From contig NC_134103.1 in NCBI RefSeq assembly GCF_000715075.1, positions 50,956,730 through 51,020,729 on the forward strand: a stretch of DNA of 64,000 nucleotides, read 5' to 3'. The stretch is from Nicotiana tabacum (lineage: Eukaryota > Streptophyta > Magnoliopsida > Solanales > Solanaceae). The position numbers were made by a program, and so were the translations under genes. Below the pieces are notes generated by a model. It saw only the letters and a list, made by a program, of their open reading frames with translations. It was not told where the DNA came from and ran no database searches. Positions 56,220-64,000 of this stretch are shown here, piece by piece. Within the stretch, counting starts at the first letter, position 1; each line of letters opens with the position of its first letter.

Positions 56220-56885
56220 CACTTAGTCTATATGAGTCCAAACTCATTAACAAGATATAAGAATTTAATTTGCCCCAAAATTTAACAACGTGAAAGACCC
56301 TTCAAAACATTCATACTCGAGACTGTACGTCACATCTAAACAAAAAATCAAGCACCCAATGGCCTTTTTTTCACATTTCAAGGAAAATACTTCTCGGCAT
56401 ATTCAAATAGTTTTAACACATCCCGCAGTTACATTATACTCATCACAAAGCCATTCCTCTGCTCATCGAGTCACAAATACCACTCGTAGGGACATTACTG
56501 GACATATGAGTCCAAATATACATGTTACAACCGAAGCTACTGAGCTTAAGTTGCGGTCTAACCATGGCCTCAAGTCCTCCAGACTGGCCCATCACCAAAA
56601 CACAGCATACACATCTCGAACCTCGTTCATAGAATCACAAGCCGGCGATGCACAGCTGATACTGAGCGCTGATGTGCGCATACGAATGCGTGGAAGGAAT
56701 TCAAAGAGTTATGTTTCAAGCTAAATAAATTTGGCATGATAAGGAAAGAAAGATGGGAAATTACCCTAAATGCCGTGTAGCCTCTCGAAGATAAGTATGG
56801 ACGTCATCATGCCGATCCGCAGGACTCTACTAGACACTTGCTCATGATTTGTAGAACCTATGAACCTAGAGCTCTGATACCACCT
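56220..56885 (-). mobile_element. Leader/internal fragment of an inverted family U copy
   Basis: The complement of this stretch follows 52,646-53,000: the CTCTAGGTTCATAGGTTC and GTCCATACTTATCTTCGAG blocks are present. The interior is then cut at 56,219/56,220, where it abuts the plus-strand 3' LTR. A 144-codon plus-strand ORF (56,290-56,724) is an antisense frame of this leader and is not counted as a gene. Confidence 0.75.
56871..56882 (-). promoter_or_regulatory. Primer-binding site, initiator-Met tRNA type
   Basis: The complement is TGGTATCAGAGC, an exact match, three bases inside the LTR end at 56,886. Confidence 0.92.
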
Positions 56886-59035
56886 TGTTACGACCCAAAA
56901 TGCAAGTAGCCGTGATGGCACCTAACCTCACCCGCTAGGTAAGCCAAATAACAATAATCTGATTCAATTAATATTTAACTGACTTTAATACACTACCCAA
57001 GGACTGGTAGTACAAATCATGAGCTTCTAAGATTAGAATTTACAAGCTGGTATGAAATAAATACATCATCTTTCTGAAGTGTACATAAACAGATTTTTAT
57101 AAATCTAAGGCTACCATGAACAAGAGACAGCTACAACCATAATGCAGGTACGTCTTCAAATCCAGCTCCCGTCGATCACAGCAGCATCAACATCTAGTAT
57201 CTGCAGGCAAGGTGCAGAAGTGTAGTATGAGTACAACCGACCCCATGTACTCAATAAGTAACAAACCTAACCTTAGGTTGAAAGTAGTGACGATCTTGTA
57301 CCAAGGTCAGGGTCCAGCTCCAATAACCAACAACAATTTATAACAACATAAAGCGAGTAATAAAAGAAGTAACTCAAAGAATAAATGCTCAGCTATATCA
57401 TGATTTCTGAAAATAATTCTGCCTTTCTAGTGTATGAATGAAAATCCAAATTATTTACCAAAAATATAAGTAAGTTTGAAAACAGTAATTTTTCCAATAA
57501 TCCTTTCAACAATGATAAGATAATTTATTTTCTTTCCAGATAACCAGTGGAAAATGCATCACTATGCCCATATGCTGATGTGTGAGAAGTCATGAATGAC
57601 GTGATACCGTACAGTATGAGAAAAATGCATCTCTATGCCTGTATGTCAAATGTGCATGTCAATGCGATGCAACTCAGTGATAAAATCATATGCATACTCT
57701 CAAAGTGTCAATTTAATCAGTCCTCCCAGTCACTCAGTCCTCCCAGTTACTCAGTCCTCACAGTCCCAATTGCTCGGCACTCGGACTCAGTAGGTATCTG
57801 CGCTCACTGGGGGTGTATACAGACTCCGGATGGGCTCCTTCAGCCCAAGCGCTATAATCTTCACTGACAACTCACGTGCTATAGTATCAATATCTGGATC
57901 CGCACGGACAATTCACATGCTATAATAAGCCAATCTGGCCTGCAGCAGTGTGCAGCTTGATCCCATAGCAATAAAGTATATAAAGCCAATATGGCTTGCG
58001 GCGTGCAGCCCGATCCCATAATTATCCTCACAATCAAGCCCTAGGCCTCACTCAGTCATCAATCTCTCCAGTCTCTCGGGCTCACAATATCATGAAACTA
58101 GCCCAAAATGATGATATGATGAATCAATAAATAGCAATAGAGATTAAGAGATGATATGCAACGAATAAACATGACGGAGTATGAAATTTCATTTTAAACA
58201 AATAATTCAACAGCAATATGACCTCTGTGAGTCTCAATAATACTGGCACATAGCCTCAACATGATTTTTAATATGATTCTCAGCTCAATTTCTATAGTGC
58301 ACGCCCACACGCCCGTCACCTAGAATGTGTGTCACCTCCAAACAATTCACATAATACGTATATTTAGGGTTCATACCCTAAGCTCCAAGAATAGAAGAGT
58401 TACTTACCTCGTTCAAGACGAATCCAATGTCGAACAAGCTAAACAATGCTCCAGAAATTCCATTCTGCGCGTATTAACTTTCGAACGGCTCAAATCTAGT
58501 CACAATTAATTTGATTTAGTCAACACAAATTATAGGAATTTATTCCATATTAAAATACTAATTTTTTTCACAAAACATCACCCTATTAACACTCTCCCTT
58601 ACCATAATGCAATGCATAAATAACAACAGGGAGATAGAATAACAAGTACAAACCTTACTTCAACATTTGGTTCCATAATATCAGCCTCAACTTTGAAATA
58701 AAAACTCAGTTATCCCCAGAAAAATCCATAAACATGATAAGAACGATAAGTTGAACAATACTAGTATAACACGTAGCAATTTGGCATAGGAAGAAGACAA
58801 TATCAGAAAAAATAGAGAAACATGGAAAAACAGGTAAATTGGCAGCGCATAGGTACTCGTCACCTCACATATACGCTGCTCATATGAATTTCACATAGCA
58901 AATAATCTAAGGTTCCTAATTCCCTCAAGTCAGGGTTAGACACAACACTTATCTCGCTCCGAAGGCCACTTAATTTTCAATCACAACTTTTCCTTTGGAA
59001 TTCACCTCCAAACCACTCGTATCTATTCAAAAATG
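56886..59035 (-). mobile_element. 5' LTR of the inverted family U copy, right-truncated
   Basis: Starts TGTTACGACCCAAAATGC at 56,886 and mirrors 50,600-52,645 in order. It contains one CACGTG of the repeated type found in H (57,863-57,900) and the GCACGCCCACACGCCCGTCACC block near 58,300. The distal end is lost near 59,035, where pararetrovirus sequence begins. No palindrome island is visible in the retained part, which may reflect this truncation. Confidence 0.8.
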
Positions 59036-59292
59036 ACTCCTAGTGTAATGTTTTCATTTTCGTTTTCTTGATATATTTTAAATTGTATTATTAGAGGTAT
59101 TCCTCCAATAATTATTTCTTTTTCTGTTATTTCTTCATTTATTATTAATTCTTTAGGTAATTCAGGGCATAATTGTTCAGTAGTTATTATTTCAGTTTCT
59201 GTTACTAATTCTCTTGTGATATAGTTTTCTTCTTGTCCTGTATTTATTAATATTTGATATTTTCTTTGTTTGAAGGTCCTTATTGTTTTCAT
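59036..59292 (-). pseudogene. Endogenous pararetrovirus: protease fragment (copy A)
   Basis: Minus-strand Caulimoviridae-like polyprotein fragment covering a retropepsin-like region: YQILINTGQEENYI, then a Glu/Ile-rich stretch and GGIPLIIQFKIY. The same protein segment recurs at 60,600-60,850 with a different N-terminal neighbour. Where retropepsins have D(T/S)G, both copies read NTG. It is cut at about 59,036 by the LTR and at about 59,290 by the junction to the next piece. AT-rich codon use differs sharply from the gypsy genes. Confidence 0.7.
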
Positions 59293-59299
59293 TTATAAT

Positions 59300-59503
59300 T
59301 TAATCAGATGAGAAAGCTTTCTCATAAAATTCTCTTTGTAGTGGGATTATTCTAATTATTTCGGATATACATTCTAATACATATTCTATGTATTCTATAT
59401 CATGGGTTCTTTGATATTGTTCTATATTATCTTTTACTAGGGTTTTTAGTAAATTTATATTATCTGTAGTTTGTTGCCAGTATTGTAGATATGTATGATT
59501 CAT
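59300..59503 (-). pseudogene. Endogenous pararetrovirus: small ORF, 67 codons
   Basis: A hydrophilic minus-strand ORF starting at 59,503. Its ATG overlaps the stop of the upstream 76-codon ORF as TAATG, the arrangement expected for coupled ORFs on a polycistronic pararetroviral RNA. The composition (Ile, Glu, Tyr-rich) and AT bias match the neighbouring movement and polymerase fragments. I do not recognise a domain, so viral origin is inferred from context and codon bias. Confidence 0.45.
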
Positions 59504-59733
59504 TATATGTTATCAAAATATAGATCTAGTTCATATAAGTCTGTTTCTGGTATAATTAGTTCTGTCCAGTTTTGATTCATTATTTCTGTTATTTCAAAAC
59601 TAATTAGTTTTTCATAGATTATTCTTCTTACATCATTATTAATGGTTTTTAGTATATATAGTATAAGTGTTTTATAACTAATATCGTCATCTATTAAGTA
59701 AGTGTTCATCTTATCATATGATTTGCTAAACAT
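59503..59733 (-). pseudogene. Endogenous pararetrovirus: small ORF, 76 codons
   Basis: Minus-strand ORF directly upstream of the 67-codon ORF, overlapping it by the TAATG junction. It encodes a helical-looking, acidic protein with many Ile, Asp and Tyr residues; no motif recognised. It may be a coat-protein-proximal or other accessory frame of a solendovirus-like genome. Upstream (59,734-59,815) is a short AT-rich non-coding stretch leading to an inversion junction. Confidence 0.45.
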
Positions 59734-59822
59734 ATTTCTTTTAATCTCTATGTTTATTATCCTTATTCATCATATTATAATAAGTTATTTTAATCACCTT
59801 TTCTGGTCACTACCATGATTTT

Positions 59823-60395
59823 CTGCTTCAATCAGTTACCCTAGCAGAAAACTTAAAACCTTTACAGAAAAAACTAAAAAAGGATGTAGAATATGGATTT
59901 GATGAAAAAGATAAGGAACAAATAAGGAAGATTAAAATATTGTACAAAAAATTACCAAAATTATACTTCCCAGATGAAAACAAGAAATTTACTTATATTG
60001 TAGAAACAGATTCATGTAATCATAGTTATGGAGGAGTTCTTAAATATAAATATGATAAAGAAAAAATAGAACATCATTGCAGGTATTATTCAGGATCTTA
60101 TACGGAAGCACAAGAAAAATGGGAGATAAATAGAAAAGAATTATTTGCATTATATAAATATTTATTAGCATTTGAACCATATATAGTTTACAACAGATTT
60201 ATTGTAAGAACAGATAACACCCAAGTTAAATGGTGGATAACCAGAAAAGTACAAGATTCAGTTACAACAAAAGAAATACGCAGACTGGTATTAAATATAT
60301 TAAACTTTATATTTACAATTGAAATAATCACTACTAACAAGAATGTTGTTGCAGATTACTTGTCAAGACAAAGCTACCCAAACCGACCCAGATAA
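59823..60395 (+). pseudogene. Endogenous pararetrovirus: reverse transcriptase end and RNase H
   Basis: Plus strand, opposite to the flanking viral pieces. The frame is open from about 59,823, with an RT connection segment (LAENLKPLQKKLKKD). RNase H follows: YIVETDSCNHSYGGVL (first Asp), NRKELFALYKYL (Glu), VRTDNTQVKWW (Asp) and the terminal NVVADYLSRQ. This is the caulimovirid polymerase C-terminus; ATG 59,940 is internal and not a natural start. The natural stop is at 60,393-60,395. The catalytic part of the RT is absent. Confidence 0.85.
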
Positions 60396-60399
60396 TACA

Positions 60400-60590
60400 A
60401 TGGAAAATCTACTCTTAGCCATGACTACACTTTGTAAGAAAGTGGAAAGTATGGATGAAGAGATACAGATAATAAAGAAAACAGCTAGTGGTCAGCAGCA
60501 TGACTTAAAAAATGCGGAGATAAGACGATCGGAAGTCTCTAAAATTCCAGAGCTAGAAGGTGACGTTGAGAAACACCTAAAAACTCATAT
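60400..60590 (+). pseudogene. Endogenous pararetrovirus: ORF downstream of the polymerase, truncated
   Basis: Starts at ATG 60,400, five bases after the polymerase stop. It encodes about 64 residues of a Lys/Glu-rich probable coiled coil (LCKKVESMDEEIQIIKK) before sequence identity switches at about 60,590 to inverted movement/protease sequence. The remainder of the 139-codon ORF is antisense to another piece and is not native. By position it could be the start of the transactivator-like ORF, but there is no motif to confirm this. Confidence 0.45.
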
Positions 60591-61760
60591 TTTAGAGGTA
60601 TTCCTCCAATATATTTTAAATTGTATTATTAGAGGTATTCCTCCAATAATTATTTCTTTTTCTGTTATTTCTTCATTTATTATTAATTCTTTAGGTAATT
60701 CAGGGCATAATTGTTCAGTAGTTATTATTTCAGTTTCTGTTACTAATTCTCTTGTGATATAGTTTTCTTCTTGTCCTGTATTTATTAATATTTGATATTT
60801 TCTTTGTTCCATGATTTCAGTTATATAGTAGTGGTATGTATTTATTTTTTCTTTTGTGTTTTTTATTAAATTTTTTGGGATTATATATTCTCTTCTTGAT
60901 GTACTTATTCTTGATGATGTTGGTGTTTCATAAGTTAATTGGTTTGGTATACTTGATGTACTTAATCTTTCTTTTACTATTTCTAAATCTTCTTCCATGT
61001 CAATTTCTTTATAACTATATTCATTATTGTCAATAACTGTAACTATTCTTTCAAACAGGTTTTCTATTTTGATTTTATTAATTTTATTTTTTGCTGCTAT
61101 TTTATGTTTTGTTGTTAAGACGTATAGATTTTTACATCTAGCTGTAAATATTTTACTTCCAGGTGTTAATTCTATTCCTGACATTTTCCAGTATAGTACT
61201 AATGATTTATCTATATTCTTATCGTTTATTGCTATTGAATAGTTGGCACTTATTATGAATTTGAATTTTTGATATATGAGATTTCCTTTTATTGCACTTA
61301 TTATGCTTTTTTCTATAGGTTGAATTATTCTATCATCTGCTAAATATATTTCTATAGGGGTATCTATTCCTTCCCTGAAACATGCTTTTATTAGTATTTC
61401 AGTTCCTCCTAGGTGTACATATTTAATTGGGTCTCTTGCCTTTATATCTTGTATTTCTTTATTTATTATTCTTTTGTTTATTATTGGTATTTTGGCTTTT
61501 CCTTTTGTATATTTACAGTCAATTATATGTTCTTTTTGACTAACCACGTAATATTCTTCTTTTTGTCTTTTGAACCAATTTTTTATTGTAGGTACTTCAA
61601 ATATTTTTTCGACACTGAGGTCTAATTCTTTTCCTTTTATTTGTTCAAATATATTATTATCAAATATAATTTTTTGTTCTGAGGATTCTTCATCTTTATA
61701 TTCTTCTCGTGTTGTGGTGCTAGATAAAACACTCATTGAATGGTGTGTATTGCTAAACAA
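60591..61760 (-). pseudogene. Endogenous pararetrovirus: movement protein with protease segment (copy B)
   Basis: A 391-codon minus-strand frame. Roughly residues 30-270 resemble the caulimovirid 30K-type movement protein, which opens plasmodesmata for cell-to-cell spread: YVHLGGTEILIKACFREG, PIEIYLADDRI, and LTPGSKIFTARCKNLYVL. A Ser/Thr-rich linker follows, then the protease segment also seen at 59,036-59,292. The last few residues come from the junction, where a 19 bp motif repeats (60,591-60,609 and 60,629-60,647). No stop interrupts the movement part, so the insertion is fairly recent or the copy is well preserved. Confidence 0.82.
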
Positions 61761-61799
61761 AGTATTGAACTTGTCAATATTAAGTTGAGACTAGTTTTG

Positions 61800-61989
61800 A
61801 ATAATGATTGTATTGTTGATATTATTTTGTTATTGAACATTTTAGTAGTTGTTGTTGTGGTTGGCGTTGTTGTTGTGGTTGTAATTAGTTGTTGTTGTTA
61901 GATAATGGTTGTTAGTATTAGTTAATTATTTTTGTTAGTTAGTTAATTGTTGTTGATTAATTATGGTTGAATGGCAGCAATGTAATACC
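61800..61989. repeat. GTT-rich simple repeat at pararetrovirus edge
   Basis: Runs of GTTGTTGTTG and TTAGTTAGTTAATTG between about 61,850 and 61,960, with no coding content. It could be part of the viral coat-protein or intergenic region, or a microsatellite at the insertion junction. Confidence 0.5.
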
Positions 61990-62590
61990 ATAACAGATCC
62001 GTATGATATCTTTCTTAAATGAATTAGAAAGGTTCTTTATCATATTGGTGTGGGCCCCACTTGATAAGGCTTACTTAGCCAAGCAATTTCCCTAATTATG
62101 CCATTATCCTTTAGCCAAAAGAGTCAGAATTTGGGCTTTTAGCCCTTCCTCACTTGCTGCCACGTTAAGGTTCAACAGCTTATCCAAAAGATCTTAATTA
62201 ATTATCCACCAAATTTTTAATTGACTTGTTAATCTCCCACTAATCAAAAATTAACTAATTACCCATATAATTAAGAATTATCTCAAATCACTTAAAATAA
62301 TACTCACTTTTAACACACTTTATACATCATACTACCATGGTCATGTGGTACCTTGTATGGTACTAGTCCATAAATACAGGGTATTATAGCTTGGACCATA
62401 TTTTATCTCAAAATGTCAAACTTAGACGAAACTCATTTTCTTCGATTCGCTTACCCTCTCACCTTCATGAATTTACTTATCATTTGCTTGAAATAGCATA
62501 ATACTTATAATCTCAAAAATATCTCATTCCCGAACTTAAGTCGATTAACTTACGACAAAATTTTAACGTACGAAAATGCGGGATGTAACA
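61990..62590 (-). mobile_element. LTR fragment of the 8,884-10,815 family
   Basis: Follows 10,280-10,815 closely: the TAATTAAGAATTATCTCAAAT, GTCATGTGGTACCTTGTATGG and ACTAGTCCATAAATAC blocks. It ends GCGGGATGTAACA at 62,590, the LTR 5' terminus on the minus strand. The left end is lost near the pararetrovirus. Confidence 0.82.
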
Positions 62591-62655
62591 TCTCATTTTC
62601 GATTCATCAATTTACTTATGGCGTACTTTCACGTACGAAAATATGGGGTGTAACA
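62591..62655 (-). mobile_element. First 65 bp of a different LTR, interrupted
   Basis: On the minus strand it starts TGTTACACCCCATATTTTCG at 62,655 next to a polypurine tract, and resembles the start of the 25,595 LTR (CATAAGT.AATT). After 65 bp it switches to the terminus of the 8,884-family LTR at 62,590. So an LTR inserted just inside another LTR's start. Confidence 0.65.
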
Positions 62656-62671
62656 TCTTTCCCCCCTTTGG
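62656..62671 (-). promoter_or_regulatory. Polypurine tract
   Basis: The complement is CCAAAGGGGGGAAAGA, directly before the LTR start TGTTACACC. It sets minus orientation for the interior that extends to the window's end. Confidence 0.88.
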
Positions 62672-62691
62672 AACATTCGTCCTCGAATGTT
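62672..62691 (-). promoter_or_regulatory. Stem-loop next to the polypurine tract
   Basis: AACATTCG, TCCT, CGAATGTT: perfect 8 bp arms, the same sequence as at 41,273-41,292. Confidence 0.8.
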
Positions 62692-64000
62692 GAGTGATGC
62701 ACTTTATCATTCTCATAACACATAACTCTTGCGAATACTTTAATACTCTCCTTGCCATTTAGGCAATTGTTCTGTGAATAAATCCAAAGGCCAGGGCATT
62801 CCTCCCTTTAGGCCTCTTTCTCACACCACGGCTTGTGGTTGGAATCTTCCCAATCTCATAACTATTGCTATCTCCTATCATGCAGCTTGTACGACCCTGA
62901 CTTTGTATGTGCGCCTATGCGACTCTTCTCTCCTCTTTCCTCTAGCTTTTAGCCAATCTCTAGGCCTCACTTTCTGAACATATACAAAATTATGACAAGC
63001 TGTCCCTCTAGGCATTATTAGCATTACTTCATTTAAGTAGGCCATACTATACCATAACTCTTACTTCGATTTATCGTTACTGAGGTCTGCTACTAAACTC
63101 CAGGTTACTCTCATTGCTTGTCCTATATGTATAAATCTAAGTCCTTTAATGCTTCTTCATTACTGTTCATCTTAAGAATGATGGCCTAATATCATCTCAT
63201 ACTTTGTAGCTTTTATCCATTCATTGTTGATTCACCTCAATGTTGATCTACAATCTACCACTGATAACTTATTACTTCTTACATAATACATTGCCTCTAG
63301 AGCTTATGTCTAGGGGGTATTCTAATCTCGTGCCGTCCGTGAATTTTTTTTTTTCAAATTATTACTCAATCGAAGGCCCAAATGTCATCCTTTATCTATA
63401 ACAATTACACCCTTATTCTACTACCAGGGTAGCATTCCATCTCTTTTAAATGCTATTAGTCTTTTAGACTCCTTTGAGTTTATGCAGGCTCTACTGAGTT
63501 TTCTATAACTTAGAGAAACCATTAGCTCTCTTGTTTTCATGGGCTTAATCCCAAGGACTTATCCATTGTCATCACCTTCTCACTCGCCCTTTCTTATCCT
63601 TAGTCCTGTCTTCCAAAAACCTTGTCGTTTTCGCATACTTTAGCTTGCGACCTACACATATCTATTTATACTTCTCGCAACCTTCCTTCAACTTGCTTGC
63701 ATCATAGATTTCCTTATGTTATTCCGGAACATCAAGCGAGACATTACATCGTCTCTAACTCTTCTTTATTCTCTTAGCTAGACCTCTCGATACCTAGAAA
63801 CCATAGGCTGGAAGATATGCCACTGACGATGCCGCTATCATTCCTGGATACTGAATCCCAGCGCTTCTAGCCTTCGACCAGAAATATGGATTATTCACAA
63901 CATTCTACACCTGAGTATCTCGTATGTTGTTCACCTTTACCTTACTTACCTTAAAATCTCGCATCACATATTCTATCTCTTTCATGACCTTCCTTCCACA

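Larger units (their letters stand above)
62656..64000 (-). mobile_element. Internal region of a further minus-strand gypsy-type element, 3' part
   Basis: About 1.35 kb from the polypurine tract to the window edge. No frame longer than 67 codons and no integrase or chromodomain motif, where an autonomous element would have them within a few hundred bases. C/T-rich on this strand. Probably a non-autonomous interior, possibly related to 12,215-14,790. Confidence 0.55.

Noticed and set aside
56290..56724. 144-codon plus-strand ORF
   Set aside because: Antisense to a retroelement leader. A similar antisense frame appears in the inverted copy at 52,751-53,011, so it is explained by shared leader sequence.
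60836..61625. Plus-strand hydrophobic ORFs that look like membrane proteins
   Set aside because: Antisense of the AT-rich movement-protein frame, where Lys/Ile/Asn codons read as Phe/Leu/Tyr on the other strand.

Overview
This 64 kb window is plant nuclear DNA, very probably from a solanaceous plant and most likely Nicotiana. It contains no recognisable host gene. It is a stack of nested retrotransposons plus a scrambled endogenous pararetrovirus. The plant assignment rests on Tekay/Del-type Ty3-gypsy chromoviruses with primer-binding sites matching initiator Met tRNA (TGGTATCAGAGC), a plant L1 LINE carrying an RNase H domain, and a Caulimoviridae remnant of the kind found in Nicotiana and Solanum genomes. 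The genus is inferred, not shown. Layout: (1) 1-8,195, a decayed plus-strand LINE whose endonuclease is split by a 2.5 kb solo LTR (1,088-3,624) with a CTTAG target-site duplication. (2) 8,200-14,790, a minus-strand gypsy gag and LTR that abuts a same-family LTR in the opposite orientation, followed by a non-coding internal region. (3) 14,790-16,390, AT-rich unclassified sequence with one charged minus-strand ORF. (4) 16,388-23,014, a minus-strand non-autonomous element with a ~4 kb LTR, only ~0.67 kb of internal sequence and a ~46 bp minisatellite. (5) 23,015-25,594, an unclassified repeat-like tract. (6) 25,595-50,320, an LTR fragment that received a minus-strand gypsy element, here called H. 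H contains a young, almost complete plus-strand Tekay-like element (33,552-43,836) and a second solo LTR (47,167-49,716). One H LTR and its flank are tandemly duplicated (28,188-31,545). (7) 50,321-59,035, two head-to-head copies of another LTR family with non-coding interiors. (8) 59,036-61,800, rearranged pararetrovirus pieces on both strands. (9) 61,990-64,000, a chimeric LTR end, polypurine tract and non-coding interior of a further minus-strand element. All coding regions are pseudogenes. Stops, frameshifts and nested insertions break each one, and the most intact is the 33,552-43,836 element, whose LTRs differ by well under 1% by hand count. Because later insertions sit inside earlier ones, relative order can be read off: LTR at 25,595, then H, then the Tekay-like element and the solo LTR. 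On the left: plus-strand LTR, then minus-strand gypsy, then LINE (probably), then solo LTR. No functional multi-gene system was found. The most unusual signals are non-coding: GCGG/CCGC palindrome islands in several long-LTR families, a conserved stem-loop next to the polypurine tract, the minisatellite LTR and the mosaic pararetrovirus.
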